Shown here piece after piece: positions 1 through 8,875 of a stretch of DNA of 64,000 nucleotides (position 1 is the first letter of the stretch; every line of letters starts with the position of its first letter). A program made the position numbers and the translations under genes. This DNA is from Intestinibaculum porci. Lineage in GTDB: Bacteria; Bacillota_I; Bacilli_A; Erysipelotrichales; Coprobacillaceae. The notes under the pieces were generated by a model that worked only from the letters and a program-made list of their open reading frames with translations, was not told the origin of the DNA and did no database searches. The stretch is taken from contig NZ_AP019309.1 in the NCBI RefSeq assembly GCF_003925875.1, positions 806,001 through 870,000 of the forward strand. The letters are read 5' to 3'.

Positions 1-53
1 ATATCTTAAACCTCTTTTCCATTATAAAGAATTTTCTATTCCTTCTCAACAAA

Positions 54-65
54 TTGTCTAGACAA
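54..65. promoter_or_regulatory. 12-bp palindrome upstream of rnhA
   Basis: TTGTCTAGACAA is a perfect dyad about 45 bases before the rnhA start. It could be an operator. I do not recognise the consensus, and no well-spaced promoter is obvious here. Confidence 0.3.
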
Positions 66-111
66 AATTGATGATATTTTTTATGATGATAGGCGAAAGA
101 GAGGGCGTGCC

Positions 112-696
112 ATGAAATATTATGCAGTAAAAAAAGGACGAAAAACCGGGATCTTTACCACCTGGGATGACTGTAAAGCGCAGGTAAATGGCTATAAAGG
201 GGCGGTTTATAAATCATTTTCCACGCGTAGTGAAGCTCAGGCATATTTACAGGCAGCAACGCAGACAAAGGCGCCGGAAGGTTTAGTGGCTTATGTTGAT
301 GGCAGCTTTAATGCGAAAACGCATGTTTATGGGTATGGCTGTGTCATAATGGAACAGGGGCAGGTGATCAAAAAGATCTATGGCAAAGGGACGCATCCCG
401 ACTATGTCGGCATGCGGAATGTGGCAGGAGAGATTTTTGGCTCAGAAGTGGCTATTGAATATGCAATTGCCAATGGCTATCAGCATATTAGTGTTTACTA
501 TGATTATATGGGTATTGAAAAATGGGCTAATGGCTCATGGCAGGCTAATAAACCAGGGACTAAAGCTTACGCCGCTAAAATCAAGGAATATAAAAACCAT
601 ATTACGATTCATTTCTGCAAAGTCTTAGCGCATTCCGGTAATACGTATAATGATATGGCTGATGCCTTGGCGAAGAAAGCTGTTGGGATTGTATGA
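112..696 (+). CDS. rnhA: Ribonuclease H with N-terminal viroplasmin-type RNA/DNA-binding domain
   Basis: Cleaves the RNA strand of RNA-DNA hybrids in the cytoplasm. Residues 1-46 match the hybrid-binding domain of type 1 RNases H (YYAVKKGRKTGIF, then a conserved KSF). Residues 57-192 are the RNase H fold. The four metal-binding acids are visible: D63 (AYVDGS), E107 (AGEIFG), D131 (YYDYMG) and D184 (MADALAKKA). The length of 194 residues is normal for the two-domain form. GAGAGGG lies 7 bases before the ATG. The stop overlaps the start of the next gene (ATGA), so the two are probably translated together. Confidence 0.93.
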   Translation: MKYYAVKKGRKTGIFTTWDDCKAQVNGYKGAVYKSFSTRSEAQAYLQAATQTKAPEGLVAYVDGSFNAKTHVYGYGCVIMEQGQVIKKIYGKGTHPDYVGMRNVAGEIFGSEVAIEYAIANGYQHISVYYDYMGIEKWANGSWQANKPGTKAYAAKIKEYKNHITIHFCKVLAHSGNTYNDMADALAKKAVGIV

Positions 697-1583
697 GCGA
701 ACGCATCACGGTCTTTGATATAGAAGTGCTCAACGGCGATCCCGCTTCTGTCTGCTCCATTGGGATTGTCGAATTATTAGACCGGCAAATTGTTAATACC
801 TACTATTCCCTTATTCGTCCAAAGAATTTAAGCTTTGATGTCTATCGTTATAATGTGCATCATATTCGCATTCAGGATTTAAAAAAGGCGCCATCTTTTA
901 AGGAAGTATGGCAGGAGATTGCCGTTTACTTCGATCATCGGGTTGTCGTTTCCCATGATGTTCAGGGCGATATGGCTGCTTTACGGGCAGCGATGAAACG
1001 TAATAAAATCGCTTATCCAAGCCTACAAATGAGCTGTACCAATGTGCTAGCCCATTTGCTGGAGCCGCAGTTAGAAAAATATAGTGTGACTGATTTATGC
1101 CAGTATTATGGCATTCCTATGGCTCAGGCTCATCATGCTTTAGCGGATGCACAGGCCTGTGCAAACATCCTTATCAAATTATTAGAAAAAGCGCATATGC
1201 CGAGTTTAACGGTCTTACATGAAGCCTATCATATTGCCTTCGGGGAAATGCATGCCAACTATTATCGCAATATCATTTCTCCGGAGCATGCGGCTTCGGT
1301 CTCGCCGCAAAAGCATGCCTTAACCAATCTCTCGATCGCTTTTACCGGCAATTTACTTACCAGTAAAGAAGATTTACATCGCCAGTTAGATCAGGTGAAA
1401 GCTTATTATAATCGGGAAGTCAATTCGCATACGTCTTACTTAGTGATTGGCAGCCTGGGTTATCGGAAGGTGCGCTATGGCAAAGAAAACCGTAAGGTGC
1501 TTAAAGCCATTGCGCTGCAAAAAGAAGGGCAGGACCTTCAGATTATTCATGAAAAAGAATATCTCCAGTTATTAAAAAAGTAG
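693..1583 (+). CDS. DEDDh 3'-5' exonuclease with C-terminal BRCT domain
   Basis: Related to the epsilon proofreading subunit of DNA polymerase III. Residues 5-167 hold the exonuclease fold: the DxE motif VFDIEV near the start, a central acid in SHDVQGDMAAL, and HHALADAQA supplying the final H and D. Residues about 213-296 look like a BRCT domain (SIAFTGNL, then VNSHTSYLVIG), as found in stand-alone exonuclease-BRCT proteins of Firmicutes. It overlaps rnhA by four bases, suggesting a joint role in nucleic acid clean-up or repair. The family call is solid; the cellular role is inferred. Confidence 0.88.
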   Translation: MSERITVFDIEVLNGDPASVCSIGIVELLDRQIVNTYYSLIRPKNLSFDVYRYNVHHIRIQDLKKAPSFKEVWQEIAVYFDHRVVVSHDVQGDMAALRAAMKRNKIAYPSLQMSCTNVLAHLLEPQLEKYSVTDLCQYYGIPMAQAHHALADAQACANILIKLLEKAHMPSLTVLHEAYHIAFGEMHANYYRNIISPEHAASVSPQKHALTNLSIAFTGNLLTSKEDLHRQLDQVKAYYNREVNSHTSYLVIGSLGYRKVRYGKENRKVLKAIALQKEGQDLQIIHEKEYLQLLKK

Positions 1584-1602
1584 AGCCTTATGACTCTACT
1601 TT
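1577..1602. terminator. Bidirectional terminator between convergent genes
   Basis: AAAGTAGAG and CTCTACTTT form a 9-bp stem with an 8-base loop. The A-run before it becomes a T-run on the minus strand. It contains the exonuclease stop and touches the stop of the convergent membrane protein. Confidence 0.75.
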
Positions 1603-2865
1603 CTTGATATACTGGTAATCTCTGACACCCAAGAGACCATTTTTGACTTGGATTGCCACCTTATCACCAGGCTTTAAAGATAACGCTTCTTTCTCCGTAA
1701 TCATAATGCGGTTATAATGTGGGACATCATAATACACCTGATAGCCGCTGGAGATTTTCTTAATGGCTTTGATGGTGACTTTCTTTTCATCGATATTCGT
1801 ATTAAAGAAGCCGTTACGCTCATAGATCGTGATTTGATCACCCGGTTTCTTACCTTGCCCGGCTTTTGTCTTTACCACCGTTTGAAGGTGATCAACTGAG
1901 GTGATATATTTTGCATTATAAACACTGATCATTTTGGTGTTTTGAACATTAACACTGGCGACTTTTCTGGTAATCGTTGTCGCTGATAGAGAAATGTTGA
2001 CATTGAGGGTGATGAGCAGTAAAGGAATATCAATCATCATAAAGATGACAAATAACAGATCGTGACCAATCATCCGAATATGTTCATGAAAAATATAAAC
2101 GACAAAGATCATGATGAAAAGAAAGAGTGATGCGGTAATAATAGCATTCATCGAATCAGTGCTATGAATAAAGAAAATATCCCCTAAACCTATGAATGCA
2201 GGAATGACCATACTTAATAAGTAGCCAGCGCGATGAGCCATGATTTCTTCTTTCTTATTGATCACTAATAAGTAACAATAATAGAAGGCATAAAACAGCG
2301 GCATGACTATTGATAACAAAAAGCAAATAAAGTGATAACGATAGAGCCCATTGGCAAAGGCAATGATATAAGCTAAACCAATGAAACTGGTGAGGCCAAA
2401 AATGAGAGAAGAGACTTTTGGCTGCATCAGTTTTTCTAAAGCAAAGTGTTCAACCGTTTCTTCAATCCCTAAAGAAACGTCTTCTAAGTGATTGTTCATG
2501 GCAATGAGATCATTACTTTGGAAGTAGAATTCATTTAGGGTAAATAAAGTCTGATCGCCCTGACAGAAATAGAGACGATTATTGATTTCTTTCACCTGGC
2601 TGATATTTTTATAAGGATAAATCTTCTTTTTGTACATAATACCATTTTTGCCTAAAGACAAAGGGTCTTTGATATGCCTTTGGGCATATAAAACACCGAT
2701 AAGCAAGAATACAATGATGAGGCCATAAAGCACTTTTAAGCCGATGGCGATGCTATCAATCATTAAAAATATAGCTGGAATCATCATCACTATTGCGGCG
2801 ATGCGGATAAATTTCATAAAACTTTGAACATAAGGGTGATAGGATAAAACAAATTCTTCTTTCAT
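1588..2865 (-). CDS. Polytopic membrane protein of unknown function
   Basis: Family not recognised. The start chosen (MKEEFVLSYHP) has AAAGGAGA five bases upstream; an in-frame start six codons earlier lacks that. About seven hydrophobic segments: two near residues 15-60 and five between about 150 and 285. A hydrophilic stretch of about 100 residues sits between segments 2 and 3, and a C-terminal domain of about 120 residues (VQNTKMISVYNAKYI onward) looks beta-rich. The N-terminal half, with its short KKKIYPYKNISQVKEIN strand, resembles PH-like membrane-associated domains, but this is a weak impression. Transcribed alone, convergent with the exonuclease. Confidence 0.7.
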   Translation of the reverse strand: MKEEFVLSYHPYVQSFMKFIRIAAIVMMIPAIFLMIDSIAIGLKVLYGLIIVFLLIGVLYAQRHIKDPLSLGKNGIMYKKKIYPYKNISQVKEINNRLYFCQGDQTLFTLNEFYFQSNDLIAMNNHLEDVSLGIEETVEHFALEKLMQPKVSSLIFGLTSFIGLAYIIAFANGLYRYHFICFLLSIVMPLFYAFYYCYLLVINKKEEIMAHRAGYLLSMVIPAFIGLGDIFFIHSTDSMNAIITASLFLFIMIFVVYIFHEHIRMIGHDLLFVIFMMIDIPLLLITLNVNISLSATTITRKVASVNVQNTKMISVYNAKYITSVDHLQTVVKTKAGQGKKPGDQITIYERNGFFNTNIDEKKVTIKAIKKISSGYQVYYDVPHYNRIMITEKEALSLKPGDKVAIQVKNGLLGVRDYQYIKKVES

Positions 2866-2994
2866 AAGAATCTCCTTTCGCAAATATAATTACTATCATA
2901 ACGCAAAGTGGTGATGAATGTCTAAAAAGAACATATTATGAAAATAGAAAGATGTTCATTTCTATGTCGAAAAAATAAAAAAGTGCAAGAAACG

Positions 2995-3023
2995 TTGAGA
3001 CAATGCATAGTATTTGATACAAT
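2995..3023 (+). promoter_or_regulatory. Promoter of the glycosyltransferase gene
   Basis: TTGAGA (2995-3000), a 17-base spacer, and TACAAT (3018-3023), followed by GGAGG before the ATG at 3047. Confidence 0.7.
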
Positions 3024-3046
3024 AGCTCTCGTTAGGAGGTAGCAAA

Positions 3047-4057
3047 ATGAAACTACTGACTGTAGCCATTCCTTCTTATAATTCAGAAGCATATATGGCT
3101 CACGCTATTGAAAGCCTGCTGGGCAGTAAAGAAGATTTAGAAATCCTGATCATTGATGATGGATCAAAAGATCGTACCGGTGAAATCGGTGATGACTATC
3201 AGCGTAAATATCCTGATACCATTCGTTGTATTCATCAGGAAAATGGCGGACATGGCGCTGCCGTGAATACGGGTATTCGCAATGCCACAGGTAAATATTA
3301 TAAAGTTTTAGATAGTGATGACTGGTTTGATGGAGAAGCTTTAAAGAAAGTAATCAGTACTTTAAAATCCTTAGGGGATGAAGGTGTTGATATGTTTATT
3401 GTCAATTATGTTTATGATAAACCAAGTGATCATAAACATAAAGCGATCCATTACTGGAATGCTTTACCCCGCAATAAAGTCTTCCACTGGTATGATATGC
3501 GACCATTATTACCAAGTCAGAACCTGTTAATGCATTCGGTGATCTATCGCTTAGATGTCTTAAAACGCTGTGGCCTAGAATTACCAAAACATACATTCTA
3601 TGTCGATAACTTATTTGTGTACGAACCATTACCATATGTCGATACAATGTATTATTTAGATGTCAATCTGTATCATTATTTCATTGGCCGCGCTGATCAG
3701 TCAGTGAACGAAAGTGTCATGATTGGGCGAATCGATCAGCAGATCGCCGTCAATAAACGGATGATTGATGCCGTTGATATCATGTCTTTAAAATCACGGA
3801 TGTTAAGATATTACATGATTCATTACTTAACGATGATTACGACAGTTACGACAGTCTTATTAACGAAAGCCGGCACCGACGAAGCCCTTGCTAAACGCGT
3901 CGATCTCTGGAACTATTTACAGGAGAAACGTCCTGAAGAATATCATGCAATTCGTCGCACTCTGCTTGGCAATGCCATGCGATTACATGGCCGCCGCGGC
4001 AATAAAGTGATGATGAAGGCTTATGCCATCGCCCAGCGCATCTTCGATTTCAATTAA
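3047..4057 (+). CDS. Family 2 (GT-A) glycosyltransferase
   Basis: Transfers a sugar from a nucleotide donor, probably to a cell-surface glycan or lipid. The N-terminal 110 residues are classic GT2: LTVAIPSYNSEAYM, LIIDDGSKDRTGEI, ENGGHGAAVNTGI, and the metal-binding acids in KVLDSDDWFD. The remaining 220 residues are a variable acceptor-binding region without clear transmembrane segments, so the enzyme is likely cytosolic or peripheral. TAGGAGG sits just upstream of the start. The PAP2-type membrane phosphatase directly downstream makes a lipid-linked substrate plausible, but the acceptor cannot be read from sequence. Confidence 0.88.
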   Translation: MKLLTVAIPSYNSEAYMAHAIESLLGSKEDLEILIIDDGSKDRTGEIGDDYQRKYPDTIRCIHQENGGHGAAVNTGIRNATGKYYKVLDSDDWFDGEALKKVISTLKSLGDEGVDMFIVNYVYDKPSDHKHKAIHYWNALPRNKVFHWYDMRPLLPSQNLLMHSVIYRLDVLKRCGLELPKHTFYVDNLFVYEPLPYVDTMYYLDVNLYHYFIGRADQSVNESVMIGRIDQQIAVNKRMIDAVDIMSLKSRMLRYYMIHYLTMITTVTTVLLTKAGTDEALAKRVDLWNYLQEKRPEEYHAIRRTLLGNAMRLHGRRGNKVMMKAYAIAQRIFDFN

Positions 4058-4082
4058 GAGGTTGTTTTCCAATCTCTTTTTT
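4057..4082 (+). terminator. Terminator after the glycosyltransferase gene
   Basis: AGAGGTTG and CAATCTCT pair over 8 bp (one G-T), followed by six T. The stop codon lies at its base. The next gene may depend on read-through. Confidence 0.65.
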
Positions 4083-4107
4083 GTTAGAATCGAAAAAGGT
4101 GAAAAAA

Positions 4108-4767
4108 ATGAAAGAAAAAATCATAGCATTTTACGAAAGTCATAAATATATTTGGATCGTTGCCGTTTATTTCATTGGCTATCTGCCATGGTACTTTGGT
4201 ATTCAGCAGCGTGATCCTAGTCATTTCTTTGATATGCATGTGGCTTTGGATTCGATAATTCCTTTTGTCCCGGCATTTATTGATATTTATATGTACTGGT
4301 TCCTCTTTGTCTTTGGCACCGGCTTATTTGTCTTCCTTTATAACAAAGAAGAATTTTATAAGTTCTGTCTGATGCTCTTTGGTGGGATGACTATTTGTCT
4401 GATCATCTTTACGATCTTCCCGACAACCTTTAATTATCGCCCAGCGCATATTTATGGAACGCCAGTTCAAAGATTCTTTTTGCATCTTGTTTATAGTGCT
4501 GATAAACCAACCAACGTTTTCCCCAGCATCCATGTCTATAACTCTTTAGGCTGTGCCATTATTCTCACTCACAGCAAATTATTTAAAGGGAATAAAAAGA
4601 TGTTTGCATTTGCCTGGATTAGTGCTATTCTTATTACGTTATCAACGATGTTTGTAAAGCAACATTCCTGCATGGATGCCTTAGCGGCAGTCATCATCTG
4701 CTTTGTCATGTATCACATCGCTTATGGTCCTTTTGATCGTTATCGTCAAAAGGTCAATCATCAATAA
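4108..4767 (+). CDS. PAP2-family membrane phosphatase/phosphotransferase
   Basis: Type 2 phosphatidic acid phosphatase family, acting on lipid phosphates or as an inositol-phosphotransferase-like enzyme. About six membrane segments. Active-site pieces: NVFPSIHVYNS (PSxH motif, second half) and KQHSCMDALAA (the nucleophile-activating His and Asp). The first KxxxxxxRP motif is not obvious, as in the inositol phosphorylceramide synthase-like branch. The ATG chosen has AAAAGGTGAAA just upstream; a TTG nine codons earlier is less likely. 219 residues is normal. The substrate is unknown. Confidence 0.8.
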   Translation: MKEKIIAFYESHKYIWIVAVYFIGYLPWYFGIQQRDPSHFFDMHVALDSIIPFVPAFIDIYMYWFLFVFGTGLFVFLYNKEEFYKFCLMLFGGMTICLIIFTIFPTTFNYRPAHIYGTPVQRFFLHLVYSADKPTNVFPSIHVYNSLGCAIILTHSKLFKGNKKMFAFAWISAILITLSTMFVKQHSCMDALAAVIICFVMYHIAYGPFDRYRQKVNHQ

Positions 4768-4785
4768 CATCTCTGATGTTATTCT

Positions 4786-4862
4786 GTCATCGTAGCTCAG
4801 CTGGATAGAGCATTCGCCTCCTAAGCGAAGGGTCGTGCGTTCAAATCGCATCGGTGACGCCA
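4786..4862 (+). tRNA. tRNA-Arg (anticodon CCT)
   Basis: Full cloverleaf. Acceptor GTCATCG pairs with CGGTGAC (one G-T), D arm GCTC/GAGC, anticodon stem TTCGC/GCGAA around loop CTCCTAA, T loop TTCAAAT, and encoded CCA. Confidence 0.95.
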
Positions 4863-4871
4863 ATGTCTATG

Positions 4872-4899
4872 ACGGAAGTTATGTGGACTTCCGTTTTTT
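4872..4899 (+). terminator. Terminator after tRNA-Arg
   Basis: ACGGAAGT and ACTTCCGT form an 8-bp stem with loop TATGTGG, followed by six T. Confidence 0.85.
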
Positions 4900-5472
4900 A
4901 TTTGATTTAGGATCAATAAATCTTGAACAGATGACGATATGCAATCAACTGGGGGTTGAGGATGTTAGATGGCTGGCAGTTTCCAAATAATTGTGGAGAT
5001 ATACTCGTTATCTTGGAACCGAAAGCTTTAAAAGCTGTTCGTAGGGAGGATATTCTAAAATTTTAAAATCGTTGTAAGCCTGTATGAACATGTCGCCGGT
5101 ATTATACAGCGGCAATGATGTCCACGTATTTCAAGGTGCTGGCTGCAAAAAAACGGTATAATTTTGCGGAATATACATCACTTTCACTTATGCATTAACA
5201 AAATGGATGAACGACTGCTCACCATATGGTTTAAAACCGGCGCTTTCGTGATACAGCAATATGACGTACTGATGGTGATTATTTATCGTTTGCGGCATCT
5301 ATCAGCCTGTCTCTCATTCGCGACAAGTGTCTCAAAAGGCGTTTCTTAGACTAAAAGATTTTCTAAAAAACATCGCTTTTAAACAGTATAAAGAAGAAAA
5401 TGGATTTATTTTTAAGAAGTTGAATATAAAACTTGAATGAAATCTTATTTTCCTGTAACATGTTCGTGTGCT

Positions 5473-5518
5473 AGATCCTCAAAGTTGAGCGGCCAAACTC
5501 ATTTGGCTTTGAGGATCT
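5473..5518. other. 12-bp inverted repeat hairpin
   Basis: AGATCCTCAAAG (5473-5484) and CTTTGAGGATCT (5507-5518) are perfect complements. Inside them CCAAA and TTTGG pair as well. There is no T-run, so this is not an ordinary terminator; it could be a relic of a mobile-element end or a structured RNA. Confidence 0.55.
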
Positions 5519-5573
5519 GTGCCTTTCTAAAAATTGATAGGTTTGTTTTATCACATATCATAGCGAAACGATG

Positions 5574-5623
5574 AAGGTTATCACAATGTGCGGTTTCTAA
5601 CCGCACGAATGATAACCTTTTTA
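5574..5623 (+). terminator. Strong two-stage hairpin, terminator-like
   Basis: Outer stem AAGGTTATCA/TGATAACCTT (10 bp) and inner stem GTGCGGTT/AACCGCAC (8 bp), followed by TTTTTATATT. No intact gene precedes it. Confidence 0.6.
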
Positions 5624-5941
5624 TATTATGAACTTGTTATTAAGTTGTTTCAATTTGCGGTTTACGAGCTAAAAGTAAATTACACACTGTGCGGGTCCAC
5701 AGCAAGTGACGAATTGGTCATAGGTTTTGCGAAGACTTTTGGTATAGAGGAGCATGATAGGTTGTATTCTCAAATGTTCAGCTTTTATATTATCACTTTT
5801 GATGATGACCTTCTATGTACTTGCTTTGAAAAGTCTTTGTAAAGATGGAAAAAAGTAACGCTGATTTTACCTTATAAAAATGAAAAGTACAGTCTATTCA
5901 GTTTGTACTTTTCAAAAAATTCTCAAATGGAGAGTAGAGTA

Positions 5942-6983
5942 CTATTCATCGAAAAATTGATTGTCCATAAACACTTCAATGCGCGGTAAAGTGAGTTTCA
6001 CTTTTCCGTATCCATCAGACTGAATCAGGCCTTGACGGATGAGTCGCTGACGATAAACAGAAAATGCGCTGCTTGACATCGATAAGGAATCTCTAATGTC
6101 TTTAACACGGCCTGTCTTTGATGAACCAATTGCCATTAAGATCTTTCTTTTCACCGGGGATTGCTCCTGCCAAATCTTACTGTAGACATATTCATCCATA
6201 TATACATCAAAGGAATTTAACACTTCTTCTGTGATATGTTTTGTTCCATTTTTAAAGCAAAGATAACCAGTCACTTGATAAGCGTAAGGATAGCCTTTCG
6301 TAAGGTTAGCCATTTCTCTGGCTTCTTCCAAGGTGTTTTTAAAAATCCCTTGATATTCTACAACCATAGCTGTTGTATTTAATGGACTTAAAGTGATTTT
6401 TGGCGCACGATATAAAAATGTGAGTGTCTTAACGTTTTGTAAATCGTAAATATTTTCATATAACCCTGTCATGAGTAAATAAACGGGATAATGTTCTCTA
6501 AGCAAAATTTGGAATGTGCTGGCAAATGTTCTCATGGTCTCTGAGTTCACAGCTTCATCAACTGAAATGAGTATTTTTTTTGTTTTTTTTCTTAACGACA
6601 TCAAGCATTCTTTCAATGGCGGTGCTCAAATCAGTGATGGGAGGTTCACCGTTAATTTCTATGCCGATCCCCAAATGAGAAAAATTGAGTTTTGCAAGAT
6701 TGAAGAAGCTTCTTAACTTTTGGTGATTATAGAGTTTCGCCGCAAAAGATTGCAGCAAGTTTGTTTCAATGCTTAAATCAAAAACAATCCAGCCCTGATC
6801 TCTGAAATAATCTTCAATATCTGTAAGGAATACAGTTTTACCTGATCCTCGTAAACCAGTAATCATATACAAATTACTGGTTGATGGGTTGGCGTTGAAG
6901 CTATGAATGATTTCATCTTTCAGTGTGTTTCTAGAAATATAGCTTGTTGGTTTGATCCCAAAATTTAAAGTGAATGGATTCAT
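5942..6983 (-). pseudogene. AAA-type ATPase (archaeal-type ATP-binding protein), frameshifted
   Basis: One gene in two frames. The first part (6558-6983) carries Walker A GLRGSGKT near residue 50. The second (5942 to about 6616) begins within Walker B (KKILISVDEA), then has an AAA lid and a C-terminal winged helix (KTGRVKDIRDSLSMSSSAFSVYRQRLI). This is the order of STAND/archaeal-type ATPases. The frames meet in an A8-C-A8 tract near 6572-6592; removing one A joins them. This may be a true mutation, a sequencing error or transcript slippage. The start has AAGGTGG eight bases upstream. Cellular role unknown; some relatives are linked to toxin-antitoxin or transport loci. Confidence 0.7.
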
Positions 6984-7020
6984 CAATTAAACCACCTTTT
7001 TACATTATGAATTTATCTTT

Positions 7021-7069
7021 TGTTATAACTTGTTATAACTTTATAATTTTGTTATAACTTGTTATAACT
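7021..7069. repeat. Four TGTTATAACT repeats between divergent genes
   Basis: Copies start at 7021, 7031, 7050 and 7060. Each contains the self-complementary core GTTATAAC. Spacing is 10, 19 and 10 bases, about one, two and one helical turns, as expected for cooperative operator sites. They lie 38 bases upstream of the ATPase start and 220 bases upstream of the symporter. Confidence 0.7.
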
Positions 7070-7288
7070 TTACTTATGCTTTATTTTATTTTGTGTTTCC
7101 TGTCGATGAAAGAAATTGAAAAGTTCAGTTTGATTTCGTAAAAGCGAATAGCTGATTATAATGTACAGGATTGTTGGTATGCGCGCTCCCTTTTACCGGT
7201 CACATTCTTGTTCAAAAAGAAAATGCGTGCAATTTTAAGCACTTTTCGGTATACTGAACATTGTATACAATAGAAAGGAGATTTTGCA

Positions 7289-8692
7289 ATGCTACAATTT
7301 CTTAAAGCAATGGATAATGTTATGTATTATCCCATTTTACTGATTGTGCTTGGCTTTGCAGCATTCTACTTCACGGGACGAACGCGCTTTGTACAAGTGC
7401 GTCATTTTCGTGAATCATTACGAATTATCTTTGAAAAACCAGCCGATGATCGTGCTGTTTCATCTTTTCAGGCCTTGATGGTATCGACGGCATCCCGCGT
7501 GGGGACGGGCAATATTGTCGGTGTTTCAACAGCGATCTGTATGGGTGGACCGGGAGCGGTTTTCTGGATGTGGCTGTTAGCCTTTTTTGGTGCTTCCTCA
7601 GCTTTTGTTGAAAGTACCCTGGCGCAGATTTTTAAGAAGAAGAATAAGGAAACAGGGGAATATTTTGGTGGCCCTGCTTATTATATCGAGACCGCTTTAC
7701 ATTCTAAGTTTTTTGCCGGTGCTTTTGTCGTTTTTCTGATTTTAACTTATGGGGTTGGCTTTAATATGCTTGCCAGCTTTAACCTGCAGTCAACTTTTGC
7801 GGCGTATGAATTCTATCATCCGCAGAACACACCTCTTTATATTGGTGCTATTCTTGCACTTCTGGTGGCGATCGTGCTTTTTGGCGGGGGCAAACGTATC
7901 GTCCGCATTACCGAAATTGTTGTCCCGGTGATGGGCGTACTGTATGTCTTAGCTTCCCTCATTGTTTTACTAGCCCATGTGACTATCATTCCTTCAGTGG
8001 TGCATTTGGTTATTCAGGATGCCTTTAACTTTAAGGCCATCTTCTCCGGAATGGCTGGCAGCTGTATGATTTATGGCATTAAACGTGGCTTATATTCTAA
8101 TGAAGCTGGGGTTGGTTCAGCCCCTAATGCCAGTGCTTCGGCCGATGTGACTCATCCTGTGAAACAGGGGTTAGTGCAGATGTTATCAGTGTATATTGAT
8201 ACCTTATTACTCTGTAGTGCGACAGCTATTATGTGTCTCTCTTCAGGTATTTTACCATCTGTTAAACTCTCAGGTGCTCCTTATGTGCAACAGGCTCTCT
8301 CAACTGTTTTTGGCTCTTTTGGCCCAATTTTTATTACCATCGCCATGATTTTATTTGCCTTTACAACTTTAATTGGTAATCTTTATTATGTCGATAATGC
8401 GGTGGCTTATTTGAATCATAAGAAGAAGCCTGGTAAAGGGGCGATGACCATTATTCATATCATCTGCGTCCTGGTGATTTTTGTCGGAGCTGTTGTTCCG
8501 ATGGATGCAGCCTGGGCCCTCGCGGATATTTCTATGGGATTAATGACTCTCATTAATTTGCCTGCCTGCTTCCTGTTAAGTTCCATCGTCATTCATGCTT
8601 TGCGTGATTATGAAGAAAAACGTAAGACGGTTGAACATCCTGCTTTTAAAGGGGAAGATATCGGATTATACGATCTCGACTGCTGGCAGTAA
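7289..8692 (+). CDS. Sodium:alanine symporter (AGCS/AlsT family)
   Basis: Takes up alanine, glycine or glutamine with Na+ (or H+) across the cytoplasmic membrane. The 467-residue, roughly 11-segment protein has the family landmarks: TGRTRFVQVRHFRES near the N-terminus, STASRVGTGNIVGVSTAI, and GIKRGLYSNEAGVGSAPNASA in the middle, which is close to the AGCS signature. AGAAAGGAG lies seven bases before the ATG. It is transcribed alone, between the GTTATAAC repeats and its own terminator. The amino acid preference cannot be told from sequence. Confidence 0.9.
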   Translation: MLQFLKAMDNVMYYPILLIVLGFAAFYFTGRTRFVQVRHFRESLRIIFEKPADDRAVSSFQALMVSTASRVGTGNIVGVSTAICMGGPGAVFWMWLLAFFGASSAFVESTLAQIFKKKNKETGEYFGGPAYYIETALHSKFFAGAFVVFLILTYGVGFNMLASFNLQSTFAAYEFYHPQNTPLYIGAILALLVAIVLFGGGKRIVRITEIVVPVMGVLYVLASLIVLLAHVTIIPSVVHLVIQDAFNFKAIFSGMAGSCMIYGIKRGLYSNEAGVGSAPNASASADVTHPVKQGLVQMLSVYIDTLLLCSATAIMCLSSGILPSVKLSGAPYVQQALSTVFGSFGPIFITIAMILFAFTTLIGNLYYVDNAVAYLNHKKKPGKGAMTIIHIICVLVIFVGAVVPMDAAWALADISMGLMTLINLPACFLLSSIVIHALRDYEEKRKTVEHPAFKGEDIGLYDLDCWQ

Positions 8693-8701
8693 GAACCGTT
8701 T

Positions 8702-8748
8702 AAGATCCAGAATATACAGTAACTGCACTGTTTTCTGGATCTTTATTT
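8702..8748 (+). terminator. Terminator of the symporter gene
   Basis: AAGATCCAGAA and TTCTGGATCTT form an 11-bp stem, with ACAGT/ACTGT pairing inside, then TATTTTAT. Confidence 0.8.
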
Positions 8749-8772
8749 TATGCATTATGATCGTATGCTTAT

Positions 8773-8826
8773 CTTTTGTTTAAGAATGCACATATCATGC
8801 TTTTGTTTAAGAATGCACATATCATG
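8773..8826 (+). repeat. Perfect 27-bp tandem duplication
   Basis: Two adjoining copies of a 27-bp unit starting CTTTTGTTTAAGAATG (8773-8799 and 8800-8826), immediately before the tRNA-Thr promoter. Confidence 0.9.
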
Positions 8827-8827
8827 C

Positions 8828-8856
8828 TTGACGACACTAAAAATATATGGTATAAA
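8828..8856 (+). promoter_or_regulatory. Promoter of tRNA-Thr
   Basis: TTGACG (8828-8833), a 17-base spacer, TATAAA (8851-8856), 20 bases before the tRNA. Confidence 0.8.
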
Positions 8857-8875
8857 TTCTATGCAAGAAATTCCT

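Larger units (their letters stand above)
4900..5941. other. Decayed intergenic stretch with no intact gene
   Basis: No convincing gene. A short frame at 4962-5066 ends in LVILEPKALKAVRREDILKF, which recalls the C-terminus of WYL-domain regulators and may be a remnant (low confidence). Open frames at 5164-5349 and 5588-5842 lack ribosome sites and recognisable motifs; the latter starts inside a hairpin. Two strong hairpins are listed separately. The stretch looks like degraded coding DNA. Confidence 0.5.

Noticed and set aside
4081-4107. TTG as start of the PAP2 protein
   Set aside because: It lies in the T-run of the preceding terminator; the ATG at 4108 has a better ribosome site.
5588-5842. 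84-codon open frame
   Set aside because: It starts within a terminator-like hairpin, has no ribosome site and no recognisable motif.
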